Shown: in pieces, positions 1-8,905 of the stretch | How the letters are laid out: the number at the start of each line of letters is the position of its first letter | Position numbering within the stretch: the first letter of the stretch is position 1 | Origin: an uncultured Candidatus Pelagibacter sp. | GTDB lineage: Bacteria; Pseudomonadota; Alphaproteobacteria; Pelagibacterales; Pelagibacteraceae | NCBI RefSeq assembly: GCF_943788075.1 | Contig: NZ_CALSOW010000003.1 | Coordinates: forward strand, 112,412-176,411 | Length of the DNA stretch: 64,000 nt | Reading direction: 5' to 3' | Notes under the pieces: generated by a model | Told to the model about the DNA's origin: nothing | Database searches by the model: none | The model's input: only the letters and a program-made list of their open reading frames with translations | Program-made: the position numbers and the translations under genes

Positions 1-974
1 TCATTAACGGCCATTACAGAATTTTTTGAACTTTCAGTAAAAAAATTATCATCAAAACTTTTACTTAAATTTTTAACTTGTACTAAATCTTGTTTTATAA
101 TTTTCTTTTTAGTCCATCTATTTAATATTTTTAGATTATTTTTATTATCAATATTATTTTCTTTTTCGATAATCACAAATCTAGATATCTTTTTATTTGT
201 TGGAGGTACAGAACTTACTAAACTTTTGGTGTAAGTTTCCTTTGGGTTTGTTAATATTTCTTTAGTGATACCGATTTCAACTACATCACCATTTTTCATT
301 ACTGCTACTCTGTTAGCTGTTTCGGCTATAACACCCATATCATGAGTAATTAAAATTACTGCTAAATTTCTTTCTTTAGTTAATTTTTTAATTAAATCTA
401 AAATTTGAGACTGAATAGATACATCTAGTGCAGTAGTTGGTTCATCTGCTATTAGTAATTCAGGCTCACAACATAATGCAAGTGATATAACTACTCTTTG
501 TCTCATTCCACCTGAGAACTGATGAGGGTAATCATCAAATCTTTTTGCAGCATCTTTTATTCCAACTTCTTTAAGCAAACTTATCGATCTTTCTTTTGCC
601 TCTTCTTTAGTTAATGCTAGATGTGTTTGAATAGTTTCTATTAATTGCTCGCCAATTGTAAGTATTGGATTAAGTGAGGTTTGTGGATCTTGGAATATAA
701 GTCCAATTTTTTTTCCTCTATATTTAACAATGTTTTTAGGATCTTCATGAATATTAAGCTCACCTAATAAAATAGAACCACTTGAAACTTTACCTGGTTC
801 ATCAATTAAATTAATAATTGCGTTTCCTACTGTGCTTTTTCCTGATCCAGATTCACCTACTAAACCTAATATTTCTCCTTTATTAACTTCAATATTTACA
901 TTTTTTGCTGCATAAACGGTTTCTTTTCTCATTTGATAGTTCACGCTTAGATCTTTAATTTTTAAGAAACTCAT
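1..974 (-). CDS. Fused oligopeptide ABC transporter ATPase (3' end cut off by the window)
   Basis: This is the ATPase of a dipeptide/oligopeptide importer. It acts on the inner face of the membrane with the two permeases encoded just upstream. My translation of the minus strand from ATG at 974 gives 324 codons before the left edge. The first nucleotide-binding domain is complete: Walker A GESGSGKS, Q-loop FQDPQTSLNP, signature FSGGMRQR, Walker B LLIADEPTTALD and switch histidine ITHD. After a peptide-transporter C-terminal tail (SVPPTNKK), a second domain begins with VQVKNLSKSF. The product is therefore a DppD-DppF (YejF-like) fusion, expected to be roughly 540-620 residues. The start overlaps the upstream permease stop as ATGA, which indicates translational coupling. 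Confidence 0.93.
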   Translation of the reverse strand, partial: MSFLKIKDLSVNYQMRKETVYAAKNVNIEVNKGEILGLVGESGSGKSTVGNAIINLIDEPGKVSSGSILLGELNIHEDPKNIVKYRGKKIGLIFQDPQTSLNPILTIGEQLIETIQTHLALTKEEAKERSISLLKEVGIKDAAKRFDDYPHQFSGGMRQRVVISLALCCEPELLIADEPTTALDVSIQSQILDLIKKLTKERNLAVILITHDMGVIAETANRVAVMKNGDVVEIGITKEILTNPKETYTKSLVSSVPPTNKKISRFVIIEKENNIDNKNNLKILNRWTKKKIIKQDLVQVKNLSKSFDDNFFTESSKNSVMAVN

Positions 975-1906
975 TTATTTAATCTTGGATTTAACGTATC
1001 ACGCATCCAATCCCCTAATAAATTAATAGAAAAAGCAAGTATTACTAAAAATATTGCTGGAAAAAAAGTAATCCACCATTCACCTGAAAATAAAAAATCA
1101 TTTCCTAGTCTAATTAAAGTTCCAAGTGATGGTGTTGTTGGTGGAACGCCAACACCTAAAAAACTTAGTGTAGACTCAGCAATAATTGCAAGTGCAAGAC
1201 CAATAGTTCCTATTACCAATACTGGTCTTAAAATGTTTGGCAAGATATGCTTGAACATAATAACTAAGTTTGAAACTCCAATTATTGTAGATGCTGAAAC
1301 ATAATCTTTATTTTTTTCAACTAAAGTTGCCGCTCTAGATACTCTCGCAAATTGTGGCCATTCCGAAATGCCAATTGCAAATATCAAAACATAAATTGCC
1401 ATTTCATCATGCATCTCTCTAGAAATTAATCCTCTTGCAATACCATCAACTAATAAAGCCATTAAAATACTTGGAACAGTTAATTGAACATCGGTTAATC
1501 TCATTATAATCATTTCATATTTCCCCCCAAAATATCCAGCAGTCAATCCAAGTCCAACTCCTAATATCAAACTAAATATAATTGCAGAAAAACCCACTAT
1601 TAATGAAATTCTTGATCCATACAAAATTGTAGATAGCATATCCCTTCCTTGTCCATCTGTTCCTAAGATAAATTTTGATAATCCCTCCTCTGTCCAAGAT
1701 GGAGGCGTAAATGCTTCCATTAAAGATAACGAAGAAGGGTCAAATGGATTGTAAGGAGTAATTAGCTCAACAAAAAAAGAGCAGAAGAAAATTATAAATA
1801 AAATAAACGATGAAATTATAGCTGTCGGAGATTTTTTAAAACTAAAAAAAATATCACTATCTTTAATTCTTGACCAGGTAGTGTTAATATTGTTATCCAC
1901 TGACAC
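971..1906 (-). CDS. dppC: Oligopeptide/dipeptide ABC transporter permease, DppC-type
   Basis: Inner-membrane permease of the peptide importer. The 311-residue protein has a hydrophobic N-terminal segment around residues 28-48, the DppC-family N-terminal region, and about five more membrane segments. The ATPase-contacting EAA loop is seen as ASTIIGVSNLVIMFKHILPN near residues 203-222. The C-terminus WMRDTLNPRL is typical of DppC/OppC. It overlaps the DppB-type gene by 14 bases upstream and the ATPase by 4 bases downstream, so all are one operon. The exact substrate (dipeptide, oligopeptide or another small solute) cannot be read from the sequence, so the symbol is a family-level assignment. 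Confidence 0.88.
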   Translation of the reverse strand: MSVDNNINTTWSRIKDSDIFFSFKKSPTAIISSFILFIIFFCSFFVELITPYNPFDPSSLSLMEAFTPPSWTEEGLSKFILGTDGQGRDMLSTILYGSRISLIVGFSAIIFSLILGVGLGLTAGYFGGKYEMIIMRLTDVQLTVPSILMALLVDGIARGLISREMHDEMAIYVLIFAIGISEWPQFARVSRAATLVEKNKDYVSASTIIGVSNLVIMFKHILPNILRPVLVIGTIGLALAIIAESTLSFLGVGVPPTTPSLGTLIRLGNDFLFSGEWWITFFPAIFLVILAFSINLLGDWMRDTLNPRLNK

Positions 1907-2876
1907 TATCCCCCTTCACTCGAATTCTTGGGTCTATAAAATAATACAAAATATCAACTATAAAATTTATCATTACAAAAACAAACGCTATAAATACTAA
2001 ATAGGCAGACATAATTGGAATATCAACAAACTGAACTGCTTGAATAAATAAAAATCCCATACCCGGCCACTGAAAAACTGTTTCGGTAATTATTGAAAAA
2101 GCGATTAATGTTCCAATATTTATTCCAGCAATTGTAATTACTGGGATTAATCCATTTTTTAATGCGTGTTTATATTTTATACTCTCTTCACTGATCCCTC
2201 TTGCTCTTGCAAATTTAATATAATCTGTCTGTAAAATTTCCATCATTTCTGCTCGAACAAGTCTAATTATATAAGTCATTTGAAAAAGGCTTAGTGTAAC
2301 TGAAGGAAGAATAATTGCTTTCCATCCTGAAATTGATAGAAATCCAGTAGTCCAAAATCCGAGGTCAACTACTTCGCCTCTTCCAAAAGAAGGTAATATT
2401 CCCAAGATAACTGCAAATAAATATATAAATAATATACCAATAACAAAAGTTGGAAGCGAAACCCCAAGAAGAGAGACTGCCAAAATAACATCACTTACAA
2501 AACTTTTTCTATTTATTCCTGTATAAACTCCAAGAAGAGTTCCGCTTATTAGAGCAATTAAAGCTGATATTACAACAAGTTCGATTGTTGCGGGCAATCT
2601 TTCTGCTATTAACTCAGAAACAGGTCTTCTTAATTGATAAGAAATACCAAATTCACCTTTGGATGCATTAACCACAAATCTAGAAAATTGAACATGAATA
2701 GGATCCATTAATCCCAATGTTTCTCTAAGTTCGTACCTTTCTTCATCTGAAGTCTCTTCTCCAACCATATTGTTGATTGGATCTCCTACAAAATTGAATA
2801 ATGAAAACGACACAAAGGCAACAACAAGCATCACCAAAGCAGACTGAAACAGTCGTTTAAAGAAATATTTTATCAA
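1893..2876 (-). CDS. dppB: Oligopeptide/dipeptide ABC transporter permease, DppB-type
   Basis: First permease of the peptide importer, in the inner membrane. It has 327 residues, the expected size. The N-terminal segment (about 9-29) is followed by a periplasmic region containing LGLMDPIHVQFSRF, the usual DppB-family signature. Several membrane spans follow, and the EAA loop FARARGISEESIKYKHALKN lies near residues 221-240. The end FIDPRIRVKG is typical of this family. It lies 66 bases downstream of the binding-protein gene, with a strong hairpin in the gap, and overlaps the DppC-type gene by 14 bases. Confidence 0.88.
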   Translation of the reverse strand: MIKYFFKRLFQSALVMLVVAFVSFSLFNFVGDPINNMVGEETSDEERYELRETLGLMDPIHVQFSRFVVNASKGEFGISYQLRRPVSELIAERLPATIELVVISALIALISGTLLGVYTGINRKSFVSDVILAVSLLGVSLPTFVIGILFIYLFAVILGILPSFGRGEVVDLGFWTTGFLSISGWKAIILPSVTLSLFQMTYIIRLVRAEMMEILQTDYIKFARARGISEESIKYKHALKNGLIPVITIAGINIGTLIAFSIITETVFQWPGMGFLFIQAVQFVDIPIMSAYLVFIAFVFVMINFIVDILYYFIDPRIRVKGDSVSG

Positions 2877-2902
2877 TTTAAGAAGGTATTATTATTTTGA
2901 TA

Positions 2903-2930
2903 CTAGCCCTTTATAATTTTAAAGGGCTAG
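2903..2930 (-). promoter_or_regulatory. Perfect intercistronic hairpin between binding-protein and permease genes
   Basis: An 11-base perfect inverted repeat (CTAGCCCTTTA and its complement) surrounds a 6-base loop in the gap between the solute-binding protein gene and the first permease gene. On the minus (coding) strand no clean T-run follows, so it does not look like a full terminator. In transporter operons such hairpins often protect the abundant binding-protein mRNA or cause partial termination. That role is inferred here. Confidence 0.6.
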
Positions 2931-2942
2931 TAAAAATATTAT

Positions 2943-4505
2943 TTAGTTAAAGCTAGCAGCCTTAAATAACGGTTCGTTATTTGGTCTAATAGGCACGTTA
3001 ACATTATTTTTTGCTGCCCAAGAAATTACTTGGTGATGTAATGGAAGATAAGAAATATCATCTTTTACAATTTTCCAAGCATTAGCTATTGCAGCATTCC
3101 TTTTATCTAAATCAACTTCACCTTCCATAACTCTTATAGCAGCATCTACCTCTGAGTTACTAAAGTTAACTTTATTCCAGCTAGCACCACTTTCATACAA
3201 ATAATGAAACACATAGTGACTATCTAGAGTAGGAACACCCCAGCCAAGCATATAGAAATCACCTTGGTTATCTTTAAGTTCTTTAAAGTGTTTACTTTTA
3301 GTTTGTGCAAACAAGTTTACGTTGACACCAATTTTACCAAACATTCCAACAACGGCTGTACAAATTGCTTCGTCATTAACATATCTGTCATTTGGACATC
3401 TTAGTTCAACATCAAAACCATTTGGATAACCTGCATCCGCTAATAGTTTTTTAGCAGCATTTACGTCATAAGGTAATCTTTTATCAAGATCTGTAGTATA
3501 CCCATTTACACCTGGGAAAGTGATAATTCCAGCAGGTTCGCTTAAACCTCTCATAACTTTTTTCTTGATCGCTTCAATATCAATTGCTTGATAAAGAGCT
3601 TGTCTTACCTCTTTTTTCTTAAATGGGTTATCACCTGTATTACCAGTTCTTAACTGATCAGCTGCTTGATCCATTCCTAAGAAAATCGTACGCATTTGCG
3701 CAGTACTTTCAACTTTGTGTGCAGATGAAGATCCGATACGAGCCAAATCTTGAACTGGTGCATCAGTAACTAAATCAATTTCTCCAGATAATAATGCTGC
3801 AACTCTAGTTGCTGCATTTTTAATTGGAAGCAATTCAATTTGAGTTACTTTTTTATCTGTCATCTCACCCCACCAATGCTTGTTTCTTTTAAACACTGTT
3901 TTAGTATTAGGCTCTCTTAAAGTAATTTTAAAAGGTCCTGTTCCTAAAGCATTAGTTGCTGAAAAAGTTTCTTGTCCAGCGTCCCAGTTTTGAGGAGACA
4001 TAGCAAAATTCTTTTCAGACCATGGTTTTGACATTATAAAAATATTAGATAATTGATTTAAAAGAATTGGGTTTGGTTTACTTGTTGTAATCTTAACGGA
4101 GTAATCACCTACAGCCTCAACTCCCGAAATTGTGCTGATATATTCTTTAAAATCAGAGGTTCTTTGTTTAGCTCTTAAAATACTGAACACAACATCATCA
4201 GATGTCATTTTAGAACCATCAGAAAATTTAACATCTTCTCTTAATGTAAAAATCCAAGTGTTAGGATCAGTGGCTTGCCATTTTGTTGCCAAAGCTGGTT
4301 GAATTTTCATATCCACAGCTCTTTCAACTAAAGCTTCGTATATTTGTCTTGAAACTTGAGTTGTTGGACCCTCATTTTGTGCGTGCGGATCTAGTGTAAG
4401 ACTGTCTCCTTGCATTGACCATTTAATAGTTTTAGCCCACGCTGAAGAAAATCCAAATACTAGAACTACAGATAGTAGAACTCTTATAAAATTTTTGATT
4501 TTCAT
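2943..4505 (-). CDS. dppA: Peptide ABC transporter substrate-binding protein (SBP family 5)
   Basis: Periplasmic binding protein that delivers the substrate to the importer. The 520-residue protein starts with a classical signal peptide (hydrophobic VLLSVVLVFGF, likely cleaved after AWA near residue 25). The SBP family 5 fold follows: the N-terminal DSLTLDPHAQNEGP region, the FTLREDVKFSDGSKMTSDDVVFS signature spanning about residues 91-113, and the late GWGVPTLDSHY segment. The start is supported by a strong ribosome-binding site (GAGGAAATA then ATG). It is first in the operon. The family also takes up opines, nickel and glutathione, so the exact ligand is uncertain. Confidence 0.9.
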   Translation of the reverse strand: MKIKNFIRVLLSVVLVFGFSSAWAKTIKWSMQGDSLTLDPHAQNEGPTTQVSRQIYEALVERAVDMKIQPALATKWQATDPNTWIFTLREDVKFSDGSKMTSDDVVFSILRAKQRTSDFKEYISTISGVEAVGDYSVKITTSKPNPILLNQLSNIFIMSKPWSEKNFAMSPQNWDAGQETFSATNALGTGPFKITLREPNTKTVFKRNKHWWGEMTDKKVTQIELLPIKNAATRVAALLSGEIDLVTDAPVQDLARIGSSSAHKVESTAQMRTIFLGMDQAADQLRTGNTGDNPFKKKEVRQALYQAIDIEAIKKKVMRGLSEPAGIITFPGVNGYTTDLDKRLPYDVNAAKKLLADAGYPNGFDVELRCPNDRYVNDEAICTAVVGMFGKIGVNVNLFAQTKSKHFKELKDNQGDFYMLGWGVPTLDSHYVFHYLYESGASWNKVNFSNSEVDAAIRVMEGEVDLDKRNAAIANAWKIVKDDISYLPLHHQVISWAAKNNVNVPIRPNNEPLFKAASFN

Positions 4506-4558
4506 TATTTCCTCTTTTTTAAATTTATTTAAAAAAGTATAGGTGAAATAATAAAATT

Positions 4559-4564
4559 ATTATA
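4559..4564 (-). promoter_or_regulatory. Candidate -10 box of the peptide transporter operon
   Basis: A perfect TATAAT on the minus strand sits 54 bases upstream of the binding-protein start, in the 81-base gap after ilvC. No convincing -35 box is visible, and AT-rich DNA makes chance matches common, so this is only a candidate. Confidence 0.3.
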
Positions 4565-4586
4565 GATAAAATTTTATACTAAAAAT

Positions 4587-5627
<1,041 letters not shown>

Positions 5628-6176
5628 TTAGTTAAATATTTCAGCGCCTCTAGTCATTGCTACCGCTCCAGTTCTTGAGACACTTATAAGACCGTGCGAT
5701 TTTAAATTTTTTGCCATTTTATCAATTTCTCTTCTAAGGGCTGTAATTTGAATTACAGCAGATTTCTTTGTTTGATCTAATATAACTGGATTGAATTTTT
5801 TACAAGCATTTAAAGCTTTATTTATTTTAGCTGAATTTCCAACTACCTTAAATAATGCCATTTCTTTGAAAATTACATTTTTATCTTCTCTTTTAAAATT
5901 ACCAACTTTATGAACAGGCACTAATTTTTTTAGTTGAAGAACAATTTGTTTAATTACTTCAGGAGTTCCTGTTGTGACGATAGTAATTCTTGAAAGGTTA
6001 TTTTTTTGATCCACTTCTGCAACAGCAAGGGACTCGATATTATATCCTCTTCCAGAAAACAGGCCTACTACTCTCGATAAGACACTCGCTTCATTATCAA
6101 CCCAAACCACAATTATGTGAGTTTCTAATTTACTAACTTTAGTTGGGGTGCTGTATGCTGATTTAGATTTTGACAT
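5628..6176 (-). CDS. ilvN: Acetolactate synthase small (regulatory) subunit
   Basis: Regulatory subunit that activates the large subunit and confers valine feedback control. The 182-residue protein carries an N-terminal ACT domain (about residues 19-95) with NEASVLSRVVGLFSGRGYNI, where the effector amino acid is bound in the family. A C-terminal ALS_ss_C-type domain follows, with the REIDKMAKNLKSHGLISVSRTG region near the end. It starts immediately after the ilvB stop codon, so the two are coupled in equal amounts. The family is also called IlvH. Confidence 0.95.
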   Translation of the reverse strand: MSKSKSAYSTPTKVSKLETHIIVVWVDNEASVLSRVVGLFSGRGYNIESLAVAEVDQKNNLSRITIVTTGTPEVIKQIVLQLKKLVPVHKVGNFKREDKNVIFKEMALFKVVGNSAKINKALNACKKFNPVILDQTKKSAVIQITALRREIDKMAKNLKSHGLISVSRTGAVAMTRGAEIFN

Positions 6177-7943
6177 TTAAACTAACGCTTTTCCCTTACC
6201 TGTAATTTTATTTTCTTCTTGGTCTTTTGGGCCTAACAACATTTGATTATGTGGTTTTCCCGATGGGATCATTGGAAAACAGTTCTCTGCTTGATCCACA
6301 TGACAATCAAAGATAACAGGCTTATCAACATTGATCATTTCCTCAATTTTTTCATCTAATTCATCAGGATGTTCAGCTCTAATACCAACACATCCGTATG
6401 CCTCAGCTAATTTTACAAAATCAGGTAAAGCTTCAGAGTAACTTTCTGAATAATTTTTTTCATGCAGTAATTCCTGCCACTGTCTAACCATTCCCATATA
6501 TTGATTGTTTAAAATGAAAATCTTTATTGGTAGATTGTATTGAATTGCAGTTGAAATTTCCTGCATTGTCATCAAAATCGACGCTTCACCAGCTACATCA
6601 ACTACCAATTTTGTAGGATTTGCAACCTGAACACCAATTGCTGCTGGCAGACCATAACCCATAGTACCAAGACCTCCTGAAGTCATCCATCTGTTTGGTT
6701 TGTTAAATTTATAGTGTTGTGCGGCCCACATTTGGTGTTGACCAACCTCTGTTGTAATAAAAGTATCTTGATTTTTTGTTAATTCATAAAGTCTTTGAAC
6801 TGCATGTTGTGGTTTAATTATTTTATCACTATTAACAAAGTTTAAAGATTGTTTGGTTCTCCATTTTTGAATTTGTTGCCACCATTTTGATATTTTTTGC
6901 TTATTTGATTTTTCTAAATTTAAATTTTTCTTTTTTAAAGTTTTAGTTGTTGATTTAATAACATCAGTTACATCTCCAACTATTGCTAAATCTACTTTGA
7001 TAATTTTATTAATTGATGAAGGATCAATATCAATATGTACTTTTTTTGATTTAGGGGAGAACTCGTCAATTTTACCTGTGATACGATCATCAAATCTTGC
7101 ACCAATATTAATTAGTAAATCACAATCATGCATTGCGTTGTTAGCTTCATAAGTTCCATGCATTCCAAGCATGCCTAAAAATTGATTATCATCACCAGGA
7201 TATGATCCCAGTCCTTGAAGAGTTGATGTAATGGGAAAACCAGTTAAGGCTACTAGTTCTCTTAAAAGTTCACTTGCTTTTGGTCCAGAATTTACAACAC
7301 CACCACCAGTATAAAAAATTGGTTTTGAAGCTTTGTTCATTAGCTCAATCAATTGATCAATATCTTTTTGATTAAATCTATTTTTACTTTTAGTTTCTAT
7401 TTTCTTCTCCTTTTTAAGAGAAATATATTTTGTTTTTGCAAATTGAATATCTTTTGGAATATCAACTAAAACTGGTCCAGGTCTTCCAGTAGTTGCAACT
7501 TCAAATGCTTCATGCATTATTCTTTGAAGATCTTTTATATCTTTTACTAACCAATTATGTTTTGTACACGGTCTAGTAATTCCAGTTGTATCACATTCCT
7601 GAAAAGCATCTGTTCCAATTAAGTGAGTTGGTACTTGTCCTGAAATACAAACTAACGGTACCGAGTCCATGTATGCATCTGTTAATGCAGTAACAACATT
7701 TGTTGCACCAGGTCCTGAGGTAACTAAAACAACTCCTGGCTTACCAGAAGATCTTGCATAACCTTCTGCCGCGTGACCTGCTCCTTGTTCGTGTCTTACT
7801 AAAATATGTTTAATTGAAGAATGGTTTTTAAGTTCATCATAAATAGGTAGAACTGCTCCACCAGGGTAACCAAAAATATGACTTACCTTTTGCTCTTCAA
7901 GGCTTTTAAATACGATCTCTGCTCCTGTGTATAATTTTGGCAT
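6177..7943 (-). CDS. ilvB: Acetolactate synthase large (catalytic) subunit
   Basis: Thiamine-diphosphate enzyme making 2-acetolactate or 2-aceto-2-hydroxybutyrate, the first common step of branched-chain amino acid synthesis. The 588 residues have the three expected domains: N-terminal PYR domain with catalytic Glu in HEQGAGHAAEG (Glu52), central FAD-type domain around 190-335, and C-terminal PP domain. The PP motif reads AGEASILM and ends at LNN (Asn480). The metal-binding Asp usual in GDx is Glu453 here (codon at 6585-6587). No Shine-Dalgarno lies before the ATG; a promoter-like element ends 5 bases upstream. First gene of the ilv operon. Confidence 0.96.
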   Translation of the reverse strand: MPKLYTGAEIVFKSLEEQKVSHIFGYPGGAVLPIYDELKNHSSIKHILVRHEQGAGHAAEGYARSSGKPGVVLVTSGPGATNVVTALTDAYMDSVPLVCISGQVPTHLIGTDAFQECDTTGITRPCTKHNWLVKDIKDLQRIMHEAFEVATTGRPGPVLVDIPKDIQFAKTKYISLKKEKKIETKSKNRFNQKDIDQLIELMNKASKPIFYTGGGVVNSGPKASELLRELVALTGFPITSTLQGLGSYPGDDNQFLGMLGMHGTYEANNAMHDCDLLINIGARFDDRITGKIDEFSPKSKKVHIDIDPSSINKIIKVDLAIVGDVTDVIKSTTKTLKKKNLNLEKSNKQKISKWWQQIQKWRTKQSLNFVNSDKIIKPQHAVQRLYELTKNQDTFITTEVGQHQMWAAQHYKFNKPNRWMTSGGLGTMGYGLPAAIGVQVANPTKLVVDVAGEASILMTMQEISTAIQYNLPIKIFILNNQYMGMVRQWQELLHEKNYSESYSEALPDFVKLAEAYGCVGIRAEHPDELDEKIEEMINVDKPVIFDCHVDQAENCFPMIPSGKPHNQMLLGPKDQEENKITGKGKALV

Positions 7944-7948
7944 TGTGC

Positions 7949-7978
7949 AATCTAGCTGAAGTTGTACTGATTGGTCAA
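7949..7978 (-). promoter_or_regulatory. Candidate promoter of the ilvB-ilvN-ilvC operon
   Basis: On the minus strand TTGACC (7973-7978) and TAGATT (7949-7954) are separated by 18 bases. The -10-like box ends only 5 bases before the ilvB start codon, so transcription would begin at or beside the A of ATG. Together with the missing ribosome-binding site, this suggests a leaderless ilv mRNA. This is an inference from spacing alone. Confidence 0.45.
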
Positions 7979-7991
7979 GTTTTAGAATGAA

Positions 7992-8903
7992 TTATTTAAT
8001 TTTTTTTAAATATTTATTTAAGTCTTGAGGGTACAATTTTAGCCAACTCATCATGTTACCTCGTGCCCAAGTGCTTTGTTTTTTAGCGTATTGTCTAGTT
8101 TTTATTGATATTTTTTCAATAACATCCGTCAAATCTTTTTTTTCCTTTAGATATTCTTTTATTTCATTGATACCGATGGCTTTATTGACGCTCTTATCCT
8201 TTCTTACTTTTAATTTAATAAATTTTCTAACTTCTTTAACGGCACCATGCTTAATCATTTTTTCTACTCTTTTACCAATTCTTTGGATGAGTTCTTCACG
8301 AGGATAATCAATATAAATTTTAAAAAAATCATCTTTATTAAAATATGATTTTGTATTTTGAAACCAATCATGAAGAGGTTTTTTTGTAAATTGTATTACT
8401 TCATAAGCTCTAATTGATCTTTGGGTATCTGTTGGGTTGATTTTTTCTTTTGAGTTTGGGTCAAGCTTAATCAATTTTTGATAAAATTTTTTTTGTCCTA
8501 ATTTTTTTTGTAAATCTCTTATATTATTTCTATATCTAATTGGAATATTAGGAATACTCACTAGTCCATCTGTTAAAGCTTTAAAATATAATCCAGTTCC
8601 TCCAACAAAAATTGGTATTTTTTTTCTTTTTTTTATCTCCTTAACTTTTTTAATTGCAATTTTCAGCCAATCACCAGTTGAAAAATTTTTTTTGACACTA
8701 TGAAAACCATATAGGTGATGTTTAATTTTTTGATAATCTTTAGGACTGGGTCTTGCAGATAAAATTTTTAGTTCTTTATAAACCTGCATGCTATCTGCAT
8801 TAATGATCTCACCATTTACTTTCTTGGCTAACTTAATAGAGAAATTTGATTTTCCAGAAGCAGTTGGTCCAGAAATTAAGATAATCTTGGATTTTAAATC
8901 CAT
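7992..8903 (-). CDS. miaA: tRNA dimethylallyltransferase
   Basis: Adds a dimethylallyl group to A37 of tRNAs that read codons starting with U, the first step to ms2i6A. The 303-residue protein has the P-loop GPTASGKS at residues 12-19, the substrate motif INADSMQVYKEL near 35-46, the FVGGTGLYFKALTDG segment near 100, and the C-terminal region with KTRQYAKKQSTWAR. It lies two bases after the preceding protease gene on the minus strand, in the cluster with hflKC, as in many proteobacteria where miaA and hflKC are neighbours. Confidence 0.96.
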   Translation of the reverse strand: MDLKSKIILISGPTASGKSNFSIKLAKKVNGEIINADSMQVYKELKILSARPSPKDYQKIKHHLYGFHSVKKNFSTGDWLKIAIKKVKEIKKRKKIPIFVGGTGLYFKALTDGLVSIPNIPIRYRNNIRDLQKKLGQKKFYQKLIKLDPNSKEKINPTDTQRSIRAYEVIQFTKKPLHDWFQNTKSYFNKDDFFKIYIDYPREELIQRIGKRVEKMIKHGAVKEVRKFIKLKVRKDKSVNKAIGINEIKEYLKEKKDLTDVIEKISIKTRQYAKKQSTWARGNMMSWLKLYPQDLNKYLKKIK

Positions 8904-8905
8904 GA

